From Solicoccozyma terricola (Eukaryota > Basidiomycota > Tremellomycetes > Filobasidiales > Piskurozymaceae), in contig BCLD01000021.1 of the NCBI GenBank assembly GCA_001600875.1, positions 135,445-165,478 of the forward strand: 30,034 nucleotides of DNA. Reading direction: 5' to 3'. A model generated the notes under the pieces. It ran no database searches, was not told the origin of the DNA, and worked only from the letters and a program-made list of their open reading frames with translations. The stretch's first letter is position 1. Every line of letters begins with the position of its first letter. Below are positions 1-10,209 of the stretch, piece by piece. A program made the translations under genes and the position numbers.

Positions 1-258
1 TCCCCCTCCCCTTCCCCCTCCCCTTCCTTTCCCAATCCATAAGACGGATATCGACATGACGAGGTGAATCCTGTTTCACTGCCCCTTTGGGTAGTTTTGA
101 ACTATGACGTTCGGGCTTGACTAGGGTCAAGGCCCCCCCCCCCGGCGTCATTATGGGATGTGGGTATTAGACGGCTTGACGATGGAAAGATAAACAATCG
201 GTGTATTACGCATTCCAATCAGTTATCATACCAAAACAAACGAAATCTTTGATTGGTA

Positions 259-276
259 CCCCCCCCCCCCCCCCCC
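259..276. repeat. 18-base poly-C tract
   Basis: Uninterrupted run of C, with a shorter 11-base run at 133-143. The read length of such runs is error-prone. Confidence 0.9.
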
Positions 277-613
277 TTCTTCCTTTTTCCCGTAAGCGAT
301 AGGAATGAAGTGCTACAGATAGCGAAAATATCGAATATCTTTTCCAGTGAACCCGGACCGACGGTACATTGGGGACCTCCCTATCTGAGGTTCGCTGATA
401 AGGATTGTTTTCAACAAGCGAGCAAGAGGGGAGGGACGGGGAGAGCTGCTAAGACGTTCGGCTGCTGGCGTTCTGAAGACAGGAAACCGATTTGGGATAA
501 TATTTCCCCAAAAAAAGAAATCCGTATCACACGGCGCTGTTTAGCGTCATTTGGAAAAAAAAAAAACGCACTCCACTGCGAGCCGGGTAGAGATAACGGC
601 AGTCCTCGTCGTC

Positions 614-636
614 TGTGTGTGTGTGTGTGTGTGTGT
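614..636. repeat. (TG)n microsatellite
   Basis: About eleven uninterrupted TG dinucleotides. Simple repeat in noncoding DNA. Confidence 0.9.
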
Positions 637-1469
637 TCAACCCCCGAGTCTGGCTATCGCTATCGCTATCTACTCTTACATGCTGACTCCAGCAGACCCC
701 CTTTGGCTATCTGGACGTCCCCTTGATTGCATTACCCTGTGCTGCGACTACGACGACTGGATATGGACCCATGCTTGACCCACATGACCCCCGTATCGCT
801 GTACTCCCCGACTGACCGCCCCCACTCCACCCAACTCGCCCCTATCCGACGCTTCCCAACCTTCACCGTGCCTGCCCTGGAATAACTTGCAAAACCCGGC
901 GGCTATCCACTTTATATCCGTTGTGGAGTTATGGAAATGTCACGCTAGCAGCATGGTAACCGGTTAGCGTGGTAGCAGTAGTGGCAACGCGCCCCCGTTT
1001 CCGCTCCTCCCGCTCCCGCCGCCGCCCCCTGTTCCCCCTCCCCTCTCCTCCCTCCCCCCTCCCGCCTCCCCCTCCTCCTCTCCCTCCTCTCAATCCCCGA
1101 CATGGCCGCTGTTCCCACGCGCTCCAGTGACATTCAAGTTCACTGGAACATCCCAACGCCGCTCCACCCTCTACCCGCAACCGCACGCACGCGCACAAAG
1201 TCTGACCGGTAAACCGATCTTGCACCCCGACCGATCCATTAACAGAACCACAGCGATTGGTGACCGCTTAGCACCCCACACACCACCCACCCCAGCTGGT
1301 GTTCCTGTCGGGTCGAGTAACCAGCTCGGGTGTGCTGGGAGCGAGGGGGTACAGAGCATTGTAGCAAAGAGTTGGGGTATAAGAACGAGCCATCCATCTT
1401 GTCCAAATCGATCGTCGCCAAGAACTTACCCCCTTTTCCCTTCTTCGAATCAAAAATCCACTACTTAAC

Positions 1470-1650
1470 CCTTGTTATAGGTCAACAACACTATTGTTGA
1501 CTTAGGCAGAAGGGTAACCGATTTCTCTATTGTTCTAAAGCTGCTCCTGCATCTATATAGTCAGGGTAAGCGAGCTAGAGATTGTCGTTGTATTGAAGAA
1601 GCAACCCATATCCAATACTTTCACCTGCCTACAACCTTTGTCGAACAACA
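1470..1650 (+). mobile_element. 5'-truncated copia LTR fragment (LTR family 2)
   Basis: The segment from TTATAGGTCAACAACACTA to the terminal CGAACAACA aligns along its whole length with the 3' part of the complete LTR at 19423-19744: same GCAGAAGGGTAACCGA block, same TGCTCCTGCATCTATA block, same terminal CAACA. The 5' half of the LTR is missing. It lies about 100 bases beyond the 3' end of the Ecl1-like gene, so its insertion may have affected that gene's terminator. No target-site duplication can be judged because one end is lost. Confidence 0.8.
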
Positions 1651-1745
1651 CGAATTGCCTACCAACATCTCGATCCCCGAATCCTCTTTTTGCCGACTGC
1701 CTACTGGTCAACTCCAGTTGAAATTTCATCTCATTCATGATTGTG

Positions 1746-3586
1746 CTACATGTGTCCTGTTATATGTGTCGTTAACAACACGACCATCTGATGGCGAGTT
1801 CTGGCTGTTAGTCTTGTGGCGGAAGTACATTTGTGGTATAGGTCGTGGCGTAACCAAGATAGAAGCCTTACCGAGACTCTTGGAGCTAGAAGCAATCCAC
1901 CCCCTGCTCTCGGTAGGAACGGGTCGATGTGATGCTGGAGGCACGTGTCGTCGAGTCCAATTGTGACAGATTGATGATCTGTCCGCCGTTTACGAGGCGG
2001 AGTTGCAGCAATGACGGCTGGTTGCGATGGCTGTCGTTGGACGAGCACGTTAAAGTTCTCATCGGAGCCTGATGGCGATGAGAGCATGGAAGAAATCTCT
2101 AGCTTCCTTGCTACCCTCCGTCGATCCTCGACCTCCGGAATCACATTAGGTTGTATCCAGTCCGCCTTCCTTCGATTCCTCGACCCGGACGGCGATCGTG
2201 TTCGGCTCTGTTGTCGAGACTTGCCACGAGAGCTAGCAGCTGAAGACTGGCGATCTCGATCTGAGCTCGACATCTCCCTTCGCGCGACCGAGGTATCTCG
2301 CTGCTCCCTTGATCGACCGCGCCCTCGTCTGTCATCCTCATCGTCCGCATCGCTGATATGAAGGTCATCCTCGATCGCCGACGTTGCGGTCGCAGAGGGC
2401 TTCTTCAGAGCAGCCTGAGCCGTTAGAGACATCCTCGACGCATACGGTTGGAGAGGGAAAGATCGCCGACGTTCAAAGTACGAAGCGTTCCTTTAATGGT
2501 TCCATCAACATTTACACGAACTCCGATCCTAATGGCGTGATCACGTTGACCTTTCGGAGTGATGACGACAGTGGTTCAGCACTGGTCCCGACTGTGCTTG
2601 CGGCAAAGATGAGCGAACCCTGAGCTTCGGACGCATCCACAGCGGGGGTAGAAGCCGGTCGTCGGTTCGTTGCAACGATAAGAGGTGAGTGAGCTCCGTA
2701 GTTGAAGGAACCCGTCGTCTGGTTTTCTACTCTATGCGCATGAGGGTCCGATGATGAGTCCGATGAGACCCCCCCGTTCGAGACGTTGACGGTCAATGAA
2801 CCCGTTCCATGCAGGCTCCAATCTTGCTTCGATGGTGAAAGCCCAAGAGCATTTGGTACCGGTCAAACAAGCTTATCGTTTGATTCCCTACAACGAGAGC
2901 ACGAACCACCAACAGGGGAGAGAGCGAGCGAACTCGTGATACTGTTCGTAACACCTGGTCGACGACCATAGTGCAGCGTTGAGTCCGTCAGGGGCTGCGC
3001 GCCCGAATGAGCAAGATCGAGCGTCGCTCGTTGTGGTAAAGGCATTGCCGCCGGTAGACCACGGAGGGAAGCTGGAATCTTCACGGGATGAGATGAAGGC
3101 GATAGACCAGGGGAGAATTCAATCGCCGCAGTTGGGTAAGCAGGTGGTGGAAGATGGAAAGTATCCTCTTGTGGGGAAACACTAGCTTCTTCCGGAGCAG
3201 CGCAAGGTGATGGTGATTGCAATGGTGAAGAAGTAGCGGACCGAAATGAAGCTGTTGAAGTTGAAGTGTGGGTCGTTGGTGGATGACCGGAAGACCCGAA
3301 AGCTGTTGATCCACTGGATTGACCAGCTCGGGATGCTTGCAAACCATGTAGGGAAGTCTTGATTGACGGGGAGGCATCCGGTTGTAGTCCTGTTGGTTGT
3401 TTGGATTGACCGTCACGAGCTTGACAGATGTCGTTGCAGTACAACCTGCGGATACACACAAAAGAACATCAGTGACCTCATTCTCATCGCCTGAGAATTC
3501 AATCTTGAAACTCACGCATCACTACTCTTCAACGGCTTCTCACAAGCCATACATACATCCGTTTCTGAAAAGATATTCGCAGTCAT
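1746..3586 (-). CDS. Ecl1-type zinc-finger (life-span regulatory factor-like) protein
   Basis: Spliced model on the minus strand: exon 3586-3516, intron 3515-3446 (GTGAGT...CCGCAG, CTGAT branch point), then exon 2 from 3445. Splicing creates an N-terminal CxxC followed by LYCNDIC, the C-x2-C...C-x3-C finger of the Ecl1 family, small fungal regulators linked to stationary-phase survival and stress. The rest is Ser/Pro-rich and likely disordered. An in-frame TGA at 2865-2863 ends exon 2 unless a 42-bp intron (2868-2827, GTTTGA...AAG) is removed. A second intron (2517-2415, with CTAAC before CTCAG) then joins the frame to a last exon rich in Arg/Ser/Asp that stops at 1746. The four-exon model totals 542 codons with frame kept. 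The finger is convincing; the downstream exons and the stop are inference. If the TGA is real, the product is about 217 residues. Confidence 0.6.
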
Positions 3587-4472
3587 GTTGGTACTATGTT
3601 GTGTTCCAATGATATTGAGCGGAGAATGCGAAGGCCTACATTTCGAATGGGGGATAGGATGGTCGTCGGACGGAGCAGAGGGGTTTTATCATTGAGAAGA
3701 AGTGACCGGGGGGATGGATGAACGAAGTGCAGATTGTATATTCGAGGATTGGTAGAGGCCGCAGTGAACGGAATCAGACGATTTTGAGCGATGCAGGCGA
3801 AAAGAAGTAAGGGTGAAGCAAATGGTAAGCTTTCTTTTCTTTTCTGTGATGAGCGAGATGAGGATGAAGATGAAGAGAGTGAAATTCCGCGAGGATGATT
3901 TTGGTGTGAAAGGGGTAGAGGTCGTATTAGGATTATTGTATTTAAGCCCGTGAAGGGTGTTCTATTTTGGGTGGTGCGAGGGGTAGCAAGATGAATGCAG
4001 ACACTGACGTTTTATTTATTCCCTTTTCAGACACGATAAAACCCCGCTCCCAAAACTCCGCTATACCTTTCCTTTTGATCTCTGGGTTGATCCAGTTGGT
4101 CAATGCACTCTACGATGTAGGGATGAGAAAGAGAGGATAGGTGGTGTCTGAAGGAAAGGAAAAGGTTGGGGCCGCTTTTACAGTCACGTGGCCACGTGAC
4201 CGGAAGTGCAGTCACTGGTTGGCTCAGCTTGTTATTACGTAATGATGCCATTTTGTTTTTTGCTTTCTCGTAATGCCTTGGGAGGTTGTCTTCCCGAGTT
4301 TTTCCGTCGGTTTTCCGTCGGTTGTGTGCCGTCTTGTCGCTACCGAGCCGTCTTGAGCTGAATGACAGCACCGTGCACCATATCTTTCAAGCCGAAATAT
4401 CATGACATCGTAACAGGTCGACTGACTCGGAATAACGGGAACTAATGCTACATTCGCGCACGTCGACTGAGC
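3587..4472. other. Intergenic region, probable promoter of the Ecl1-like gene
   Basis: No gene recognised. It contains a purine/pyrimidine-rich stretch (TTTCTTTTCTTTTCT at about 3832-3846), a double E-box palindrome at 4183-4200, and a direct repeat of TTTTCCGTCGG at about 4299-4321. A minus-strand open frame at 4371-4027 resembles nothing known. The position upstream of the start at 3586 suits a promoter. Confidence 0.5.
4183..4200. promoter_or_regulatory. Double E-box palindrome
   Basis: GTCACGTGGCCACGTGAC is a perfect 18-base palindrome holding two CACGTG E-boxes side by side. CACGTG is the core site of bHLH factors such as Cbf1, Pho4 and USF types. It lies about 600 bp upstream of the Ecl1-like start codon and downstream of the SDHB pseudogene. 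Function is inferred from the motif only. Confidence 0.5.
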
Positions 4473-5250
4473 TTATGGATTGACTGCTTTGGATGGCCCT
4501 TTAATTCTCCGTGCCATCTCGAGCTTAATCTTGCGATTGCCATGGCTAGGTTGAGACCCTTCGGGAAAGTCTTTGTGCACTGTGATGACAGAAACGGTCA
4601 GCACGGGAGGTCGGAATGAGAAAGGAGCGAGGACGTGCGTTGGAGATAGTGAGGCATCGGTATAATGACAGCGGAGTTCTGCATCTTGGCCTTCCTCTCG
4701 GCGCCGTAGGCGTCCTGCATCCGCACTCGGTCCATAAACGCTCACGAACCAATCAAGACGACGTGAGCTCACCCGAGAGTCTGCCATCCATCTGTATGCC
4801 TGCATCAGCACGGCTGGACCGAGGTACACGTCCTGGTTCCACCAATACGATGGGCAGCCGGTCGAGCAGCAGGCGCCTGCGCGGGAAGGGTCGTTGATCC
4901 GCCTCAAGTTCCCATTTCCACCAAGCCAACCTAAGCGCGACACCCACAAAGAATACATTCATACAGAGGGTCAAGCTTCTTCCTGTCCTCCGGCGACTGC
5001 AGAAACTCTCCCTGAGCCGGCCGGTTGTCGTTTTTGGGGTACGGCTCGATCGACTTGTACTGCTTGTAAAACTGGGTGAGATCCGGAACGAGATCTTGAC
5101 AATGTACACTACGTCAAGTCGGCAAGGTCAGCTTCCGGGCGTTGCATCTGTGTGGGCGTAGCGTCCTGTGCGACAGTGGGTAGATCTTGCACTGCTTGTT
5201 CTCGTTCCGGTCGATTCAGCAGAGACTTGCCAAGGTATTGAAACCGTCGA
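4473..5250 (-). pseudogene. Succinate dehydrogenase iron-sulfur subunit (SDHB) pseudogene, 5'-truncated
   Basis: SDHB carries the Fe-S clusters of mitochondrial complex II. The minus strand preserves family blocks: NTLAx[63 protein letters not shown] and a C-terminus [17 protein letters not shown]. Introns remain (4947-4877, 4772-4715, 4638-4580), so this is a DNA duplicate, not a retrocopy. Lesions: TGA at 5218-5216 where the family has Arg in CRID; Ser for the cluster-ligand Cys just before it; a GG in place of the donor at 5166; one-base losses near 5096 and near 4535; one extra base before LYRC at about 4665; a GC donor at 4638; Phe for the Cys in the last CxxxCP at 4567-4565. The N-terminal half with the other 2Fe-2S ligands is absent. 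A working copy presumably lies elsewhere. Confidence 0.85.
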
Positions 5251-5430
5251 TTTCCTTTTAGATCGGGTAGTTAGGAAGAGGACATGGGACGATGAATCGC
5301 AGAGAGCTTAGACTTTTTCGTCCTGATCGGTGAGCTAATAGTGATATTTTTGGAATAACAGGTTAGCATCACCATTCTTGATAACACCTGGGGTATCCCG
5401 CACTTTCATCATCATACCATCTACGGCAGC

Positions 5431-5528
5431 TCTGGGATGGGAAGAATTGTTATTTTTGAGAAAAGGAAGGGTATGGAGGCCGGTGAGGTTGCCAGGAGGA
5501 TCAAAGATCATCTTGGTCTTAAATATGG
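5431..5528 (+). pseudogene. NIF3-like (NGG1-interacting factor 3) exon fragment
   Basis: The plus strand reads GMGRIVIFEKRKG then VARRIKDHLGLKY, matching the G-x-GR-(I/L)V ... V-x-R-I-K-x-H-L-G-L-K block in the middle of NIF3 family proteins (dinuclear-metal family, also YbgI/DUF34). A GTACGT-like donor follows at once, as expected at an exon end, but no following exon with NIF3 similarity is visible, and upstream sequence is only weakly similar. It is probably one surviving exon of a truncated copy. It lies close to the SDHB remnant on the opposite strand. The family call rests on about 30 residues. Confidence 0.5.
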
Positions 5529-5746
5529 TACGTTTTGGATATTTCTTTATTGCTCGAGCGGAATTTTGGAGATGGGAGATGAGTGTTCCCGCTTGATCCC
5601 AACTCGACCCTTACCCTCCGCTCATTCCTCACGTATCTATCAGTCGTGCGTACGATGACTCTATTACAAAGGCCTGCATTCCGCTACGGACGGCCTTCGA
5701 CACTACGATCGTGCTGGTAATGCAGCTCAGTATTAGGCAAAGAATG

Positions 5747-5871
5747 AAAGACAGTCTGTCTTTTGGTATCGTTGCCATGCGGCAAAGACTCCGTCTGATA
5801 AACACAGTTGGAAGTCTAGTTAATCTCGGCTTACTGTGGTACTGAATTTTCCAAAAGACAGGCCGTCTTTT
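5747..5871. mobile_element. Palindrome-bounded element, copy A (MITE-like)
   Basis: Two palindromes, AAAGACAGTCTGTCTTTT (5747-5764) and AAAAGACAGGCCGTCTTTT (5853-5871), start 106 bases apart. The interior begins TCGTTGCCATGCGGC and continues AAGACTCCGT...ATAAACACAG. Copy B at 18782-18907 has the same two palindromes at the same spacing and a closely similar left interior (about 48 bases with few differences); the right interior is less similar. Noncoding, short and dispersed, hence MITE-like. No transposase or target duplication was identified. Confidence 0.6.
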
Positions 5872-6718
5872 CGCGCGCCACCTCGGGGAGACTTCATGGA
5901 ACAAGCTGTCGGCGAAGATCGTAGTTCCAGGCGGGTGGATAGTGACTGATGTCGCGATGGTTGCAGAGGGAATAATCATGCTGGTATTTGTGGTTGTGGT
6001 TGTGGTTACGCTTGTAGAGGTCTTTGTGGTCGTGGCGACCAAGGTCATTGGGAAATTGTGGTAAGGTACTCGAAGCGACGCCCCTTCATGAGCACGTGCA
6101 CCGTACCGGGGACCAAAACTTCGTCCTGTCATACAAGTTAGTAAGAAATTCACACAGACAGGCCGAGATCCCCCATGGCGAGAGTAATCGGTTAAGCGTC
6201 GGGCATTTGCTACCCCAGTCGAGAGTCAACGGAGTTGGGGACATCTATCCTTTTGTATTTGGTCCGATCAGCCCGCAGCTCAAATAAAGCCATTCAATTT
6301 GTTCCTGGAATGAATGCTTTATTGACCCCGTCAACGCCGATCTCATGCCGTTACTGTCAGCCGGGTGGCGTCGCTGGCATCTTGTGTACTGGAAATAGCT
6401 TCCGAGGACCGACCGGTCGCCTGGGAACGAGGAAACCTTTAACGCGCCACGCTGGCATGTTGCTTTGTAAAGTAAACCCGAGCCGAATGACCGTTTGCCA
6501 AACAGTTTAGATGTCAACGTCGTCAACGTCCTTGCTCGATGTGTTGGTAAGCGAAGGGGTTGGGGTTCACAGCGAAAGAGAGGGTAACCATAATGGCTTA
6601 TATGACGAAGGTGATCACGCGATGGATCCAAGATGATTCGGCTGGTGCTGGGTGGATCCATGGCTGTGGTGGCGGTCGGATCGACCGGGAGGGATGAGCG
6701 CTGTGTGGGAGGCGATGC
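5872..6718. other. Region without a clear gene
   Basis: No recognised family. A short GGTTGTG repeat lies near 5990-6005. The minus strand below 6764 may hold an extra 3' exon of the CxxC gene: splicing from the GTGAGT donor at 6763 to an acceptor at about 6702 or 6733 would extend it, but neither product is recognisable and the shorter intron would be only about 31 bp. Confidence 0.4.
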
Positions 6719-8794
6719 TCAGCTTGATGCGCCTGAAATCGAGTGAGGATCTCGTCGACTCACCCTCTGCGGTGAATCTGTATTCGCCTTCATCCTCGCC
6801 TTGCTTCCAGGCCTGGTCAAATAATCCATCTTGGCATCCACTTTCCTCTTCACTCCATACCCCGTCTCGCCACCCGGACCCTCACCATCCGACTTGACAA
6901 ACGAACAGGTCTTGGACTTCCCCGTCCTCTGACACCTTTCACACGCACCAAGGAATTCAGAACCCGGGATCACTCCATTCGGATGCTGTTTACCCAGTTC
7001 AAGACGACGGGAGAGCGGGATGTCGATGGCTCGACGAAGACAGTCGCTACTGCTCCCAACGCATTGGGCGCAGGGTGGTTTCTGGAGTTCACCAGCTACG
7101 ACCGTGCGTGCAAGACGGGTGTGACGACGACCGGTGTCGAGTTGGGCAGTGATGTCTTCGAAAGCGTTGGTGGTTTTGACAACTAATTCTTCGATCTGTT
7201 GGGGAGTTGGGGTTCGCGAGCAGGAAGGTAGCGAGGTCACGTAGAGTCACTCACGTAGACGTATCCTAATGGTCTGTTGCCCCTTTTCTTCCCCTTCGTC
7301 GCATCTCCACTTGCACCCGATCCTACTCCCGCAAATTACCTGTTAGCACCGAGCGCCCACCCCTCCCTTCACCCAACGTTCAACTCACCATCCGCCATCG
7401 GCTCCAACTGATTCCCCACCACCTCAACTTGTTCACCGTCACTTGGGGAAGCTTCAATCCTCTCTTTACTCAGAAACTGCTCCCTCGACTTCTTATTTTT
7501 CGCCGTACGAGGTCCCGCACACGGAGTCACACTCGCCTCGGCCGTTGAGGTAGTCGCAGCCCCTTCCATCCTAGTCGTCCCAGCAGGAGACGGTTCCTCC
7601 TGTTTGTGTTTGTGCTTCTCTTTATCAACAGTTGCAGCTCTATTCGCCGCACTTCTCGGAGAAATTCGAATTGTCGACGTCCCTTCCTCAGGAGTTTGTG
7701 GTGGTTCAACGCTATCCGTAGCTTTTCGTTTATTAGTTCGTTCCGGTGGAGGTTGAGCCGTTGTTGATCTAGGAACGTCCTTGTGCTGAACGGATGTAGG
7801 AGTGGATTTGCGGGGTTGACCGCGAGTAGATGTTGATGTCGGCCACGAGGAAAGGTTTTGGATTTGTGGTGAAAGAATAGCGGTTGTTCGTTCTGCCAGT
7901 GAGAGGATTCGAGCGTTACCGTTCTTCTGGGACGTCTTGGTTGGATGTTCAATGCTTTCTCTTTCGATTTGTTTCGTGGAGTCTCCATTCTTCTCGTTAG
8001 GATTTTCCATTCTCCCAATTGAAGGATTCACAGTCCCTGCCCTATTCATACTCTTTCCAATACCATTGCCATTCATCCCACCCGAACCATTCGGCGGCGA
8101 CATCCCAATCTCAGACCCTCCACCTACACCTCCCATCCCATCGATTCCCGTCCCCATGTTCGAAGCTTCGGGAGTCGACACACTCGGCATCTGACGATGT
8201 CGCTTCGGTGTGATTGGAGTAGTTCTCTCAGAAGGTGAAATCATGATGTCCGGTCGAGGACCTGGACCACCATTGAGCATTGACCACCATCTCTATGCAA
8301 TGCAAGGACAAGCGTAGGTTAGCATTAATGACGAAGAGGGAACAAGGGGAGAGAGAGATCGAGAGGCGAGTAATGCCCACCTGAGATACATAATTATTAT
8401 TACTCTTCTGACTACTGTCGTCAACAGCCAAACTCGCTCCCGAATTCAAAGGCGACATAATTGACATCTGAGGTGAACCCGGTGGTGCAGGAGCTAGAAC
8501 TGATGGTCTCCAAGCTGATGACGCCGCTGTCGGAAAGGTGTCCGCATTGGTGGTTGATTTGGTGGTGGTAGCGTTGTAAGCGTTGGTATTGGCGGCACGG
8601 AGGGAGGTGATAGCAGCGGTCGTAGTGGGGTTAATGGAACCACCAATCATTTCTCCCAGTTTACTCCAATTCCCACGATCGTCATCTCCGGCAACATTTC
8701 CATTGGTATTAGATGGAGTTGTCATATATTGAAGACGTAGGGAATGTTGAATTGCATCTATTAGAGTTGGCGGTTGAGTTGGTTGTTCTGACAT
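6719..8794 (-). CDS. Uncharacterised Ser/Thr/Pro-rich protein with two CxxC modules
   Basis: Four exons fit without a lesion: 8794-8381, 8292-7389, 7322-7255 and 7195-6719, giving 620 codons plus a stop. Introns are 8380-8293 (GTGGGC...GCATAG, CTAAC branch), 7388-7323 (GTGAGT...AGTAG; the nearer CAG would lead to a stop) and 7254-7196 (GTGAGT...ACAG). The start is MSEQPTQPPTLIDAIQHSLR. Residues of about 140-400 are low-complexity (Gly/Met/Asn, then Lys/Arg/Pro patches, including KRKA and HKHKQ), suggesting a nuclear disordered protein. The C-terminal part has PPCAQCVGSSSDCLRR and, about 35 residues later, GACERCQRTGKSKTC, a paired C-x2-C-x7/8-C arrangement that probably binds zinc. I do not recognise the family and assign no function. 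An extra terminal intron after 6764 is possible. Confidence 0.7.
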
Positions 8795-8985
8795 TAGCCA
8801 GCTGGAAGAGGTTCCTCAAGGTTCCGAATTCCGGTCTCCAATGTCGGATGTTCAGTATGGTGGTTCAATTCCAAGATGCGTTCATTACCTTGTTAATCCG
8901 TGAGTGGTTAGGTTTGTAAAAGTATCCAAAGGCGTTCGATCCTTCACGCGTTCGCTTGCGCGGGTGTCCTCTCCTTGAACGGTAT
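8770..8985. repeat. Duplicated upstream block, copy 1
   Basis: This stretch, covering the start codon and 5' flank of the CxxC gene, aligns with 9381-9605. Shared runs include GGATGTTCAGTATGGTGGTTCAA, TTCACGCGTTCGC and GTGTCCTCTCCTT, in the same order and spacing. Confidence 0.7.
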
Positions 8986-9380
8986 GGTACGGCGCGTAAC
9001 CCCGGCGTTCACGATCCGGTTGAACGTCGATATATATAGCCGGGATATGTTGAGATCTTCGTTATCGCTGTTTGATGAGCAGAAGTATGGTGTGAATCGG
9101 ATTGTCGAATGATCAGTAAATGAGAGACGCGAATCACTTACCTAATTTGGCTATCTGCTGTGCCGCGCAAAAGGACACGTGCAGCGATAATGGATTTGTA
9201 CTAGTGCACAACCGCAACGATGTGGAATGTCATGTGGGATGAAGGTGACGCCTGGATGATAACAAAGCATTCTCATAACAACGGACATCAGGTGAAATCA
9301 TGCATGTCCGTTCCTCTACTCTATCCACGCTCCTCCCCCCCCCCTCCCCTCCTCACATCCACGAATTGCATCCATTACCG

Positions 9381-9605
9381 TTGGTGGGTGGTCGAGTTGG
9401 TTATTTCGACATTGACAAGCTACGATGAGGTCCTCAAGATGTCCAAATTCTGGTGTTGAATGTGGGATGTTCAGTATGGTGGTTCAAATCCAAGATACAT
9501 TGAATACGTTATGAATTAGTGAGTGGTGAGGTTGGTAAAAGAATCCATTGGATCGTTCACGCGTTCGCCTGTGCGTGTCCTCTCCTTCCACGGTAAAGTT
9601 TCTGC
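9381..9605. repeat. Duplicated upstream block, copy 2
   Basis: Direct repeat of 8770-8985, offset by about 610 bases. It includes the equivalent of the CxxC gene's start region, but the open frame is not preserved. Confidence 0.7.
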
Positions 9606-10034
9606 CTTCTCCGTAAACGGCCGCATAGTGCTGAGCGTGCCGTATCCTTCGTGCAGGGGGTACAAGAGTCCTGGATTGCACCGTAAACTTCCATTCATTT
9701 AGCTCGAGGCATGTAGCCTAAAGCTTCGGAGATTTCGCGATGATGAGATCATGGTGTTGGAGGTCCCACTTGTCTATTGCAATATCACCTTGTTGACCTG
9801 TGAACCTTTGGCTGTTCGAAAACATGGACGACGATGACACCGTGGCGGCTTTGCCGTACACCCTGGATCGAAGGGGAATAATACCCCCTACCTTGATGAG
9901 ATTTGAGGGTCAGATTGTTGAAGGTGACTCCTTGATGATGATAGTCGCAAGGTCTGTGATAGATTTTCATATCCTTCAAATGACTGTGAATGGTTAAACA
10001 GAAGGAATATGGCGATACGCCGCCTTGGCACTGT

Positions 10035-10080
10035 TATTCGATCGGGGTTGCAGGCAGGTGAAAGTATTGGAAATGGGTGA
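10035..10080 (-). mobile_element. Degenerate LTR family 2 remnant
   Basis: TTGCAGGCAGGTGAAAGTAT followed by TGGAAATGGGTG resembles the reverse complement of the LTR 3' region (TTGTAGGCAGGTGAAGGTAT, TGGATATGGGTG) at 24927 onward. Short and diverged. Confidence 0.5.
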
Positions 10081-10187
10081 TGCGACAGCCCGCTCGGTCG
10101 ACCTGATCCCCTGTTATTCGCACCAGAATGGAGGCTCCGCCGTTCGCTGGGGCAACCAACGGCAGACTTGAACGACGGGTGAACATC

Positions 10188-10208
10188 GAAAAGACAGGCT
10201 GTCTTTTC
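10188..10208. repeat. Dispersed palindrome copy
   Basis: Contains AAAAGACAGGCTGTCTTTT flanked by G and C, the core unit of the element family. No clear partner palindrome 106 bases away. Confidence 0.8.
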
Positions 10209-10209
10209 A

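Larger units (their letters stand above)
1..1469. other. Low-complexity region without a recognisable gene
   Basis: No protein family is recognisable on either strand. The stretch opens with C-rich CCCCTTCCCCT-like repeats, has an 11-base C run at 133-143, an 18-base C run at 259-276, a (TG)n microsatellite at 614-636, and a polypyrimidine block at about 1000-1095. Open frames crossing it are biased in composition and match nothing known to me. It lies beyond the 3' end of the Ecl1-like gene. Confidence 0.6.
8986..10187. other. Intergenic region with a duplicated block and an LTR remnant
   Basis: No gene recognised. It holds copy 2 of the duplicated upstream block (9381-9605), a 10-base C run near 9340-9350, and a degenerate LTR remnant near 10035-10075. 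Two segments near 9240 and 9925 share GAAGGTGAC..CTxGATGAT, hinting at a further old duplication. Confidence 0.5.

Noticed and set aside
253..726. 157-codon plus open frame
   Set aside because: Starts in a poly-C run and crosses a (TG)n microsatellite; no family similarity.
5629..6153. 174-codon minus open frame
   Set aside because: Its C-terminal half crosses the palindrome element and its centre is Thr-rich low-complexity sequence; no family or splice support.
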